A stretch of DNA of 64,000 nucleotides from Moniliophthora roreri (taxonomy: Eukaryota; Basidiomycota; Agaricomycetes; Agaricales; Marasmiaceae), in contig LATX02000133.1 of the NCBI GenBank assembly GCA_001466705.2, positions 682,001 to 746,000 on the forward strand, read 5' to 3'. Made by a program: the position numbers and the translations under genes. Shown here piece by piece: positions 20,673-31,952 of this stretch (position 1 is its first letter; every line of letters begins with the position of its first letter). Under the pieces are notes generated by a model that had not been told where the DNA came from, ran no database searches, and was given only the letters and a program-made list of their open reading frames with translations.

Positions 20673-22171
20673 GGTTTACATGGACAACATTCTGATCTTT
20701 TTGAATGAACAGCAAATCCACCAAATTCAGACAAGGCATGTTCTAGAATGCTTACATGAACACAACCTCTTTCTTAAACTGGAGAAATGTGAGTTCAACA
20801 TCACAACAGTCCTCTTCCTTGGATTAGTCATTAAACCAGGCTACATTGCAATGGATCCAATGAAACTAACCAGAACAGTAAAAGGTGTGGGGTTGTTCTT
20901 AGGCTTTGCAAATTTCTACCAGAAATTCATAGGGCAATACATGGAGCTGGCAAGACTGTTACATGACTTAACAAAGAAAGGGATAACATTCGAATAGACA
21001 GTAGAATGTGATGAAAGCTTCCAATTGTTATGCCTGTATGACTTGACTTGGCCATAACCCATACAAGACCTCATATGAGGATTACCTATGTATCCTTCCT
21101 ATCATATCCTACATGTTTCATTAATCTCTGCACTGTACATCTTATAGCATATTTTTCTTGTAGCAACATCTTGGTCACTGTCCTTATGGGCTACACATGT
21201 TCTCCGCTTATGCTTCTCCCATTAGTATATAAACCGCTATATTCTACTAGTATACCCCAAGTGGAAAATTAATGTTGTTCTATGCTCTTCTCTCCTCTCC
21301 TCTACTTCGCTCTCTATCTCGCTTATGCAGAGACCCTTCATCTCAGCCAAGCTCTGTAGTTCAGTAGTGCTGTTGCCAATAGCCTCAGCAAACCCACCTT
21401 CTTCGTATGGTACTCTCCTAGCCGTTCAGCTGTACTCGTCCTTGCCTTCTTTGCATAGTCCTAACAGTATTTTCCACTTCAAACTGCTGAATCATGGATC
21501 TCTTTTCTTCCTTCTGTTCACAATCTCCTGCTCCTACTTCCTTCACTGCCAAACAACTGACTAAAGCTGAATCCCAACATCAAAAGCAAGACGCCAACTG
21601 CAATCTCCAGGCGCAACGTCAAGCTGCAGGAGTCCCTGTGTCTTCAGGTAAGGCAGGGTGTACTGCACACATGAAAACCGCTTTCTGAATGCAGAGCAAC
21701 TTCATTCAGGATTTGCTCAAAGATGGCAGTTCATGGACTGGGCCGTTGTCAGGCAGTCTTTTCACTTACAACTCCATTTCCACACACCTTTCATGCCAGT
21801 CCTCTCAGACAGGCTTTCTCTCTTCCCCTTTTTGTTACAGTCGGACATGAACAGACTATCTTTTTCCATCCTTCTATTTCTTGCTTTGACATTTTAGCGC
21901 CTTCGAGCGCTAGTTTTCTCTTTTCTATCTATGCTTCCCATTAACATCTGGACATATCCACCTTCCCAGTCCCCTTTTCCGCTCATATGCCTATCTTTCT
22001 ATTTAAGATGTCATAGCTATGTCATACACGACATCAGCATGATCTCATTATTCTATTTGTTTCTTTTCTCTTCTATTTATGATCTGATGTCATTCCTGAC
22101 ATCGGCTATTGTATCATCATATTTATTTTTACTTCCTCGACATCACTTCTGATGTCATGTTCCTATTTATC
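20673..22171 (+). other. Right copy of the 1499-bp block (likely artefact)
   Basis: Exact repeat of 19173-20671 starting right after the N. It holds second copies of A3 RT (catalytic motif at 20677-20688), the B1 LTR (21026-21466), B1 gag N-terminus and the A4 LTR start (21833). Confidence 0.85.
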
Positions 22172-22386
22172 ATGTCGTCAAAGGCACACTCTGTTTACCA
22201 AACAAACGATGTCGCACTAGCAGTTTGTATGTAACTAGTAGACTACAATCGTTGTATAAGTAGATAGGTTGCAGGTCTAAGCTACCTCAGCTTGACCTAG
22301 TTAATCCTTTGAACATCTTGCTCACTTCGACCGAACTCTGAGAACTTTAGCGCGAGCTAAGGAACTCAACTCAAACTTGCTCCTTT
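21833..22386 (+). repeat. A4 5' LTR, lacking its last 69 bp
   Basis: TATA box TATAAG at 22255 and CAGCTTGACCT at 22288-22298, 33 nt apart. The LTR runs in step with the 3' LTR up to 22386 (TCCTTT), then goes straight into AAGGTCAAGCTG. The final 69 bp present at 24387-24455, including the GTAACA end, are absent here. Confidence 0.8.
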
Positions 22387-22387
22387 A

Positions 22388-22398
22388 AGGTCAAGCTG
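22388..22398 (+). promoter_or_regulatory. A4 primer-binding site
   Basis: AGGTCAAGCTG, exact reverse complement of 22288-22298. Confidence 0.7.
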
Positions 22399-22444
22399 AT
22401 CGTTGCCGACCTATCCAGGTTTAGGCACCACTGCTTACCGAAAC

Positions 22445-23024
22445 ATGACTCCCCTGAGGGCTCCCTTTACGGCAGCCGAAGAAGCCGATCTCAACGATCA
22501 ACTCAAAGTAGCTGAACAGCTATTGAACCCCGATCCCGAACAGACTCCGCACCGAATTACCCGTAGCCAGCGGAGAGGAGCAGTCGAAAGTCTCCAACAA
22601 GAAAGAACAGAACCCGAAGCTAAGTCTTCTGAAACCGATCCATTTGACGAATACCAAAATATTTTCCATACCCCGACGCCAGAAATGACGACTCCCAGTG
22701 GAAGCGCTGCTGCTGCTTCAGACGTCAAACCGAAAGTAGAACACGATGACACCGACGAACAATGGGCCCGGACTATTTCCACGGCCGTACTCCAGACAAT
22801 TGACGACAAGAAGGATGAAGCCAGCAAAGGGCCGACTCTGGATCCTTTTTTGGGAAAACAATCAGACACCCGCCGATTCCTCCTCGACCTCAAATTATAT
22901 TTCGCAATGAACCCGGTCAAGGCGAACACTGATGAAAAGAAGAAGATGCTTCTTTTGTCGCTGGTTAAGGGAAACACCAGCAAATGGAAGCAGAGGGAGA
23001 CGATGAAACTGTTACCCGAAGACG
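22445..23024 (+). CDS. gag: A4 Gag, 5' part (first copy)
   Basis: Open from ATG 22445 (MTPLRAPFTAAEEADLNDQ) to the N at 23025, 193 codons. A Glu/Pro-rich N-terminus leads into the capsid-like block DPFLGKQSDTRRFLLDLKLYF, which aligns with A2 and A3 Gag. No stops. An upstream PTYPGLG motif begins at TTG after a TGA and is not used. GC and CpG content are far above the old elements around it. Confidence 0.75.
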
Positions 23025-23044
23025 NCAAAAGGTCAAGCTATTCG

Positions 23045-24028
23045 TTGCCGACCTACCCAGGTTTAGGCACCACCGCTTATCGAAACACGACTCCCCCGAG
23101 GGCTCCCTTTACGGCAGCCGAAGAAGCCGATCTCAACGATCAACTCGAAGTAGCTGAACAGCTATTGAATCCTGATCCCGAACAGACTCCGCGCTGAATT
23201 ACCCATAGCCAGCGGAGAGGAGCAGTCGAAAATCTCCAACAAGAAAGAACAGAACCCGAAGCTAAGTCTTCCGAAACCGATCCATTTGACGAATACCGAA
23301 ATATTTTCCATACCCCAACTCCAGAAATGACGACTCCCAGTGGAAGCGCTGCTGCTGCTTCAGACGTCAAACCGAAAGTGGAACACGATGATACCGACGA
23401 ACAATGGGCCCGGACTATTTCTACGGCCGTACTCCAGACGATTGATGACAAGAAGGACGAAGCTAGTAAAGGACCGACTCCGGACCCCTTTCTGGGCAAA
23501 CAATCGGACACCCGTCGCTTCCTCCTCGACCTCGAACTCTATTTCGCAATGAATCCGGTCAAGGCGAATACCGATGAGAAGAAGAAGATGCTTCTTCTGT
23601 CACTGGTTAAGGGAAACACCAGTGAATGGAAACAGAGAGAGATGATGAAACTCTTCCCTGAAGACGACGACCCCGAAGAAAAGAAGAAAGCTGCCGAAGA
23701 AACTTGGAGTAGTTTCAAACAAAGATTCCGAGCAGAATGGCAACCCGTCAACGTTGTCAGAGAGGCACAAGCCAAGATCGAACAAATCCGAATGGCGGAT
23801 AGGGCTGATGAATACGTTAATCGATTCCGCCTTATCGCGATGGACACCAAGTACGACGATGAAGCTCTCATGAGATTTTTTAGGGAGGGACTCCCGGAAT
23901 CTTTACAAACCAAGATCATGCTTCGGACAGACGGAGAACCCGAAACCCTGGACGACTGGTACAAGTTGGCGATCAAATACGACAATCAATACAAATTGGT
24001 TATGGCCAATAGGAAGAAAAGAGAACCG
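23045..24028 (+). pseudogene. gag: A4-like Gag, second diverged copy
   Basis: It begins anew at the gag 5' end and runs further into the capsid and post-capsid region (KIEQIRMADRADEYVNRFRLIAMDTKYDDEALMRF) before the N at 24029. Compared with the first copy it differs by scattered substitutions (for example ATG to ACG at the start and CGA to TGA at 23195-23197). It may be the other allele, or a second family member, placed end to end. Confidence 0.7.
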
Positions 24029-24029
24029 N
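24029..24029. other. Single-N scaffold join inside A4
   Basis: Joins gag directly to mid-3' LTR. The sequence between, all of A4 pol, is missing. A similar N at 23025 joins two gag copies. Confidence 0.7.
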
Positions 24030-24455
24030 GACATCAGCATGATCTCATTATTCTATTTGTTTCTTTTCTCTTCTATTTATGATCTGATGTCATTCCTGAC
24101 ATCGGCTATTGTATCATCATATTTATTTTTACTTCCTCGACATCACTTCTGATGTCATGTTCCTATTTATCATGTCGTCAAAGGCACACTCTGTTTACCA
24201 AACAAACGATGTCGCACTAGCAGTTTGTATGTAACTAGTAGACTACAATCGTTGTATAAGTAGATAGGTTGCAGGTCTAAGCTACCTCAGCTTGACCTAG
24301 TTAATCCTTTGAACATCTTGCTCACTTCGACCGAACTCTGAGAACTTTAGCGCGAGCTAAGGAACTCAACTCAAACTTGCTCCTTTTGTCAACTTAGCGC
24401 CGCTACATCATAGTAGTTGTTGAGTTGTTGTCGTTGCTGCGCAAGTAACGTAACA
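24030..24455 (+). repeat. A4 3' LTR (3' two thirds)
   Basis: Starts at the N join in mid-LTR and ends GTAACGTAACA. It contains the intact 69-bp end missing from the 5' LTR. Confidence 0.8.
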
Positions 24456-24460
24456 CTTTT

Positions 24461-25881
24461 CCTTCAACATTTGGATCTGACAAATACCTTGGTTGGCTGA
24501 GCATGTTTTCTTCCTTCGAATCACCTCTTGACTTGGAAGCCCCTGACGGTTCTGGTGACACTGGTCAGCAGGCTGGACCACTGGACAAGGAGGATGACGA
24601 AGAAGGCTCTGTTGCAGACTTCACACCACCTCGCCAACCAGCTCAGATGGTGACAAGGAAGGAGGAGACAGAGACAACGGAGTGCCTGGTGATGGACCTG
24701 GTGGTGGTGGTGGAGATGATCCCCCACCTCCCAGCAGCAGAGGAAGAGGCAGTAGTGGTGGTAGGTGTGGCAGACACAGTCGTTCTCGGGGCTGATCCTC
24801 TGAAAATAATGAAGCTCTTCTCGCTTTCCAATCCATGACCTGTGTCGTCAGCTCCTTAGCTGATCATCTGGAATTAACAGGTGACCCAGGAAGATTATCT
24901 CACACGAAGTCCAAACTCAAAGAACCTGACACATACAATGGTAGCAATCCAAAGCTCCTGAAACCTTGGCTAGTGTCTCTCACCCTTCACTTCAATGACC
25001 GACCTGACGCCTTCTCTGCTGACACCTCAAAAGTCATGTTTGCCCTTTCCTTCCTTTGGGGCAATGCATTGAAATGGTTCCAGCACAACATTCTTGGCAT
25101 TTGGCTGGGGCCCAAAGCTCTTTGGACTGAGAACTACACCACATTCATAAACAAACTCTGGATCAACTTCAGACCTCATAACTTGCGAGCCAAAGCAGAG
25201 GATACTCTCAACAACCTCCGGATGTGTGATGCAGATCACATCTGCACCTACAATCTCAAGTTCCAGGACGCTATGGTTAAACTGGATTGGGGTGAGAACA
25301 CCTTCTCTTACCAGTACTACCAGGGTCTTCCTGACCGCATCAAGGATGAGATGTCTTGTGTTGGCCAACCTGATTCTTTCCATGTGCTCCAAGATCTGGC
25401 CTGTTTGATTGATGACTGGTATTGGTCTTGACAGGCTGAGAAGTCTCACACATCAGGATCTGCCCAGTCTTCAGGTCTGAAGTCTGGCACCAGTTCCAGT
25501 TCCAGAGGCAAGAATAGCAAGAGTTCATCTTCAAACAGGAACTCAGGTTTCAACTCCAACTCAGGCAAATCCCAGTCCTTAGACCAAGGCTCTTCATCTT
25601 CCTCTTCCACCACTAAGTCAAAGTCCAGTTCAGGTAACCAGTCCAAAATGCTACCCTCTTGGCTTGAAGGCAAGCTCAAGAACAGGAAACTGATGGACGA
25701 AGAACACAAGCACTGTCAGGAGAACGGTCTTTGTATGTTCTGTGGTGACAAGTATAACATCAACAACTGTGCAAAGAAGAAGGCCCATGATGTGAAAGGT
25801 AAAGCATCCAGATGTGCTGCCTCTGTTGACAAAGCACCCTTGGCTGACAAAGCCAGTGGTTCTGCTGGGTCAAAAAACTAG
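24461..25881 (+). pseudogene. gag: B1 gag main part with zinc knuckle
   Basis: It resumes B1 after A4. An acidic N-terminal stretch (from 24503) and a Gly/Pro-rich linker (24690-24780) lead to a retrotransposon Gag domain at 24835-25431 ([49 protein letters not shown]). A Ser-rich spacer precedes the CCHC knuckle C-M-F-C-G-x3-Y-x-I-x2-C near 25737-25770. Stops such as TGA at 25429-25431 and one frame change break it. The block from 25345 is repeated after the N at 26740. Confidence 0.8.
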
Positions 25882-26739
25882 ACTGTGGCTCTGATACCTC
25901 AACACTGGATTGGAGTTGCATTGACCCTTCTGGTGTTATCCACAAGGTCACACTCAATGCATCTGCTCTTTTCAGTCATTCCCTATACATCCCTCTTTCC
26001 TCCACCTACACTGCCAACAAACTTATAGAGAATGATTTCCCTGATGGCCTTTCTTCCCCCTTCTGAACTTTACTTTTGCATTTTCTTGCTCTTGTCAATT
26101 CCAGTTCTTCCCATTGTTTCATAGACTCTGACTTCATACAAATAAACTGCATTCCCACTGAAACAATTCCTCCTGTGTGACTCAAACTCCTAGATGGTTC
26201 AAATGGTATGCTTATCACTGAGACAGTCACTCTTCTGATCTGTTTCAGCCATGGAGAAACTTTCCATCTGGATTTCTATGTCACCTGACTAGATTCAGAG
26301 TGCAATCTAGTGCTAGGATACAACTGGCTCACCTGCTACAATCCATTGATTGACTGGGCTGAGGGCAGTATTACATTCTGGCACCTTGACACATCCTCTC
26401 CTCCCTCTACAGATCTGTGACCTGCATTGGCTGAGTCTGACACCTCGTCAGACGCTATGCCACCCTCTGTTTTGCCTAAACCTCATATGATGCTCCCCTC
26501 GCCTACTAGGAAGCCACATAAGCCCTTCTGGCCATACAAACCAATCTACTTCTTACCTAAAACTCGTGCTGCAGAAGCACCCATCTCCATCATTTCTGCT
26601 GCCACATTCCTTCACACCTGTAATGAGCCTGGTGCACAGCAATTCACTCTCTATGCTACAGACCCGAGCACAGAGTCTTCTGGTAAGGCTGGCAACATCG
26701 AGCTGGTTGATATGTCCGCTGTCCCTACTCTCTATTATG
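25345..26739 (+). other. Left copy of a 1395-bp block repeated after the N at 26740
   Basis: 25345-26739 equals 26741-28135 at constant offset 1396 with no difference seen. It covers the end of B1 gag and the protease. Confidence 0.85.
25882..26739 (+). pseudogene. pol: B1 protease region
   Basis: One frame reads CGSDTSTLDW..., then SSHCFIDSDFIQIN, where the expected D-S-G catalytic triad has become D-S-D, and later [18 protein letters not shown], the usual retropepsin C-terminal block. Several stops. Same block again at 27278-28135. Confidence 0.7.
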
Positions 26740-26740
26740 N

Positions 26741-28135
26741 GATGAGATGTCTTGTGTTGGCCAACCTGATTCTTTCCATGTGCTCCAAGATCTGGCCTGT
26801 TTGATTGATGACTGGTATTGGTCTTGACAGGCTGAGAAGTCTCACACATCAGGATCTGCCCAGTCTTCAGGTCTGAAGTCTGGCACCAGTTCCAGTTCCA
26901 GAGGCAAGAATAGCAAGAGTTCATCTTCAAACAGGAACTCAGGTTTCAACTCCAACTCAGGCAAATCCCAGTCCTTAGACCAAGGCTCTTCATCTTCCTC
27001 TTCCACCACTAAGTCAAAGTCCAGTTCAGGTAACCAGTCCAAAATGCTACCCTCTTGGCTTGAAGGCAAGCTCAAGAACAGGAAACTGATGGACGAAGAA
27101 CACAAGCACTGTCAGGAGAACGGTCTTTGTATGTTCTGTGGTGACAAGTATAACATCAACAACTGTGCAAAGAAGAAGGCCCATGATGTGAAAGGTAAAG
27201 CATCCAGATGTGCTGCCTCTGTTGACAAAGCACCCTTGGCTGACAAAGCCAGTGGTTCTGCTGGGTCAAAAAACTAGACTGTGGCTCTGATACCTCAACA
27301 CTGGATTGGAGTTGCATTGACCCTTCTGGTGTTATCCACAAGGTCACACTCAATGCATCTGCTCTTTTCAGTCATTCCCTATACATCCCTCTTTCCTCCA
27401 CCTACACTGCCAACAAACTTATAGAGAATGATTTCCCTGATGGCCTTTCTTCCCCCTTCTGAACTTTACTTTTGCATTTTCTTGCTCTTGTCAATTCCAG
27501 TTCTTCCCATTGTTTCATAGACTCTGACTTCATACAAATAAACTGCATTCCCACTGAAACAATTCCTCCTGTGTGACTCAAACTCCTAGATGGTTCAAAT
27601 GGTATGCTTATCACTGAGACAGTCACTCTTCTGATCTGTTTCAGCCATGGAGAAACTTTCCATCTGGATTTCTATGTCACCTGACTAGATTCAGAGTGCA
27701 ATCTAGTGCTAGGATACAACTGGCTCACCTGCTACAATCCATTGATTGACTGGGCTGAGGGCAGTATTACATTCTGGCACCTTGACACATCCTCTCCTCC
27801 CTCTACAGATCTGTGACCTGCATTGGCTGAGTCTGACACCTCGTCAGACGCTATGCCACCCTCTGTTTTGCCTAAACCTCATATGATGCTCCCCTCGCCT
27901 ACTAGGAAGCCACATAAGCCCTTCTGGCCATACAAACCAATCTACTTCTTACCTAAAACTCGTGCTGCAGAAGCACCCATCTCCATCATTTCTGCTGCCA
28001 CATTCCTTCACACCTGTAATGAGCCTGGTGCACAGCAATTCACTCTCTATGCTACAGACCCGAGCACAGAGTCTTCTGGTAAGGCTGGCAACATCGAGCT
28101 GGTTGATATGTCCGCTGTCCCTACTCTCTATTATG
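26741..28135 (+). other. Right copy of the 1395-bp block (likely artefact)
   Basis: Repeats 25345-26739 directly after the N at 26740, then continues without a break into B1 RT. The right copy is therefore the one connected to downstream B1. Confidence 0.85.
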
Positions 28136-28620
28136 AGTTTGCATCCGTTTTCAATAAAGATCTTTCCTGGAAGCTTGCTGACCACCGAGAGTTCGATCTG
28201 AAGATTGAACTTGAGGAAGGAGCTCAGCCACCTCTCAGCCGAGTTTACCCTCTCTTGGGCAACGAGCTGGCAGCTCTTTGGGAATTTCTAGATGACAATC
28301 TTTGCAGTGGATTCATCACCTCCTCAGGCTCTCCCTTCAGAGCACCGGTACTCTTCATCAAGAAGAAATCTGGGGCCCTACACCTGTGTGTGGATTTTCG
28401 AGGTCTTAACAAGATCACCAAGAAGGATCACTATCCTCTTCCCCTCATTTCTGACCTTCTTGATGCCCCAAGTAAGGCCAAAGTCTATACCAAGCTCAAT
28501 CTTCACCATGCGTACCATCTTGTATGAATTGCTGAAGGTGACGAGTGGAAAACCACATTCCAGACCCAATACAGCTCTTATCAATGGAATGTCATCCCCA
28601 AAGGACTCACCAATGCAGTG
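28136..28620 (+). pseudogene. pol: B1 RT, N-terminal part
   Basis: Frame open from [17 protein letters not shown] through [19 protein letters not shown] and [12 protein letters not shown], then a TGA at 28525-28527 and on to KGLTNAV, where a CACTA-type element interrupts. RT fingers and early palm. Confidence 0.85.
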
Positions 28621-29283
28621 ATGTATGCTCCACAAGAAAATTGTACCAAAAGACTAACTCTTTTGTGAATATCTTCTTGCAAAGAGAATTTTTATAAAAC
28701 CATATATAAATTGGAGAATACTAAATTTTCAGCAGCAAAAGATATGGAATTTTCAAATTCTGAGAATTAATAGATAATACAATATATTAGAATAATTTCT
28801 ATACTGAGAAAACATTAAATTTTCTCTGGTTGAAAATCCTCAGAAAATGCTGATAAAAATTCCACATTTTCTATTGTGGGAAAGTCAGAGAAAATAGTAG
28901 GAAAACACTATATTTTAAGGCAGTTTTTAGATAGTTTTCATATAGTTTTCCTTTTGTATTTAACATGTTTCCTTTAATATAAAATTCAAAATCTTATATT
29001 TATTTTCTAAATGTTTTCTCACTATTTTATAAGGCAGAAAATTTAGTATATTTGTAATTAGAAAATTAAAGGATAATTCTATAATTTCATTATCATAAAA
29101 TAATCAAAAAACACAGACTCTTCTGGAAATTAAAATCCAGAGTATGCTTGCTGTTTTCAATATGTGATAACAACTTGAAACTAATAGAATTTTCTGAGTG
29201 TTGTCTGGAAGCAAATATATAGCAGTATTCTGGGTGTATTTCCTTTGTATTAATAGCATAAAAAGAACACCTCGTATGTAGTG
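28621..29283 (+). mobile_element. CACTA-type element, copy 2, in B1 RT
   Basis: The body from about 28672 matches the 747-bp family with small internal deletions. The right end (AAAAAGAACACCTCGTATGTAGTG, to 29283) is complete. The left end is rearranged: the CACTAC terminus and about 60 bp are replaced by other sequence. The host frame resumes directly after it with APAAFQCFINSIF. Confidence 0.75.
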
Positions 29284-31827
29284 GCTCCTGCTGCTTTCCA
29301 GTGCTTCATCAATTCCATCTTCGCTGATCTCTTGGATGTCTGTGTTGTTGTCTACCTCGACGACATTCTTATCTATTCTGAGAACATGGACAATCATGAG
29401 AAGCATGTTAAGGAAGTCCTCCAGCAATTGAAAAGGCATGGCCTATACTGTAATCTGAAGAAGTGCGAGTTCCACATATCCAAATGCAAATTCCTCGGCT
29501 TCATACTCTCACCCAACAGCTTCCACATGGCTGAAGACAAGGTCTGAGCTATCACCAACTGGCCTGTTCTCCAAAAAATCAAAGACATCCAATCCTTCCT
29601 ATGTTTCTGCAACTTCTACCGCCAGTTCATCTATGGCTACTCTGACATCACTATCCCTCTCACTTGACTCACTAGGAAGGACGTCTGATGGACCTGGGGA
29701 CCCAAGGCTCAGAAAGTGTTTGAAGACCTTAAGGAAGCATTCACCCGAGCACTGGTACTGACTCACTGGGAACCCAACTGCCCAATCACAATTGAAACCA
29801 ATGCATCTGACTATACTATTGCCACCATTCTTTCCATTACCCTTTCCAATGGTGAACTCCACCCAGTCACTTTTCTCTCTTGAACCCTCACCAGAGCCAA
29901 ACTCAACTACGACACACATGACAAAGAATTGCTAGCCATCTTTGAAGCATTCAAGTCATGGCGTCACTACCTTGAAGGTGCTGCTAACCTGATCAACGTC
30001 GTCACCGACCACAAGAACTTGGAGTACTTCTCCACTACCAAGATTCTCACCTGACGACAGGTCCAATGGTCAGAGTACTTATCTGCCTTCAACATGGTAA
30101 TCTGTTTTTAGCTGGGAAGGTTAGGTGCCAAGCCTGATGCCCTGACTAGATGTTGGGATGTCTACCCTAAAGAGGGGGATACTGGCTACGTGTCAGTCAA
30201 TCCACAGAATCTTCAGCCGATATTCACCAAAGAACAACTCATCTCCTCACTTCAGGCAACCTACCTAGAGGAACCCGTTCTCCGAGCAAGTGTTCTCATG
30301 GACATCAAGAAGCTCTATTCTGACATCCAAACTGCTCTTCCCTCTGACCCTGAAGCTGTTGCAGGCATGCAACATGTGCAGAAAGGTCACAACCAATGGA
30401 CAATCGATGACTCTGGTCTCCTCCGACTAGATGACAGGATCTTTGTACCCTCAGCCAACGACCTCCATCTACAAGTCTGCAAGCACCATCATGACCACAT
30501 CCTTGCCAGTCACTTTGGCCAGAACCGTATGCTAGCAATCATTTGGTGTTCGTATACCTGGCCTCAGATCTGGGATTTCGTCAAGGATTATGTTAGGTCA
30601 TGCACTGACTGTGGCAGGAACAAGTCTCGTCAACATCGGCCATACAGAATGCTCAAGCCCTTACCCGTTCCAACCCAACCTTGGGATTCCATCTCTCTCG
30701 ACTTCATTGAACAGCTCCCCGATTCCAATGGTCACACAGCTATCCTCATCATCATTGATCGTGCATCCAAACAAGCCATCTTCATTTCTCTTCCCAAAAA
30801 AATCACCTCTGAAACTCTCACACAACTTTTTGTTATCCACATTTTCTCTAAGCATGGCATTCTGAACCATGTTACCTCCGACTGCAGATCCGAATTCATT
30901 TCATCCTTCAGCCTCAGCCTCAGACAAGCCCTGAACATGACGTTGCACTTCACCTCCAGTTACCACCCTGAAGCCGATGGACAGACCAAATGAGCAAATC
31001 AGACATTGGAACATTATCTTCAGACGTACTGCACTTACCAGCAGGACAACTGGGATGTCTTGTTACCTCTTGCAGAGTTTACTTACAATAATGCTCCTAA
31101 CACTTCCACAGGTATCTCTCCTTTCTTCACCAATAAGGGATACCACCCAAACATCACAGTACACCTGGAATACCATCTCACATCTCAGAAAGCTCACAAC
31201 TATGTCAGCAACCTCGATGATGTACATCAGTTCTTACATGACAAGATCAAGGCTGCCCAGGAAGCTTACAAAACTATGGCCGACAACCGACAAAAATCTG
31301 CACCTGACTTTCAAGTTGGCCAGCAAGTCTACATCCTAGCCAAGCACATTAAAATGACTCAGCCGATGAAGCTTTCAGAAAAGTACTTAGGTCCGTATAC
31401 AATCATTGCTCAACCCAGCTCCAATGCCTTCACTATCTGACTTCCTGACTACCTCTCTGGTATACACCCTATCTTCCATGTATCCCAACTTGAACCCTTC
31501 CACCCTTCTGAAATACCTAACCACACTGAACCACCACCACCTCCAGTCAAGATCAATGATAAAGGTGAACCTCATTACGAGATATCCGAGATCTTAGACT
31601 CGAAGTTGGATTAGTGGTGTAAGTGTCAGTTATGGCACCTCATGAAGTGGGCCAGCTATGAAGGTATGGACAAAGAAATTCAATGGGTTTTGGCCAAGGA
31701 TTTAGACCCAGGTGAAGCACTTGACGATTTCCACTCCAATCCCTCAACCCAACATAAACCTGGTCCTCTCAACAAACACAAGGCTGCTCTTGCATGCTAC
31801 TCAGCGCTTCAGCTGACTAACCTTTGA
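29284..31827 (+). pseudogene. pol: B1 pol: RT palm, RNase H, integrase, chromodomain
   Basis: RT catalytic motif YLDD is kept (29353-29364). RNase [44 protein letters not shown]. Integrase: zinc finger with H-x-H pairs at about 30484-30516 and CTDC at about 30602, DDE core with SLDFIEQLPDSNG and VTSDCRSEF. The catalytic Glu of the DDE triad is Lys (AAA 30988-30990), followed by TGA 30991-30993. GPY/F-like LGPYTIIAQPSSNAFTI, then HPIFHVSQLEPFHP and a chromodomain (PHYEISEILDSKLD, then WCKCQLWHLMKWASY, about 31568-31700). About ten stops, mostly TGA or TAG. This places B1 in the chromovirus branch of Ty3/Gypsy. Confidence 0.92.
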
Positions 31828-31952
31828 GTTTCCTTTCTTACATCACACTTCTTGACTCAGTGCACATAACTAATTATTCTTATTTACTTTTTACCAAGAT
31901 AATTTCTAGTACGATATTGTGGGTGTCCAAGAAACAAGTGTTCAGCCAGCCA
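31828..31952. other. Spacer between B1 pol and antisense ORF
   Basis: Short AT-rich stretch; no feature seen. Confidence 0.4.

Larger units (their letters stand above)
20333..24455 (+). mobile_element. Element A4: young family A Gypsy element, collapsed
   Basis: It starts TGTTACAG at 20333 and ends GTAACGTAACA at 24455, flanked by perfect 5-bp duplications CTTTT (20328-20332, 24456-24460). Inside are LTR pieces, two overlapping gag fragments and three single-N joins (20672, 23025, 24029). Pol is missing and was presumably lost in the unassembled part. Shared LTR sequence 22030-22386 and 24030-24386 is identical over 357 bp, and CpG is abundant: this is a recent insertion. Confidence 0.85.

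Noticed and set aside
20673..22171. Biological tandem duplication of RT plus LTRs
   Set aside because: Identity of three different elements across one breakpoint at an N, with old CpG-depleted sequence showing no difference, is not expected for a real duplication.
24503..24838. Separate gene before B1 gag
   Set aside because: The acidic and Gly/Pro-rich sequence fits the N-terminal linker of gag with a frameshift, not an independent gene.
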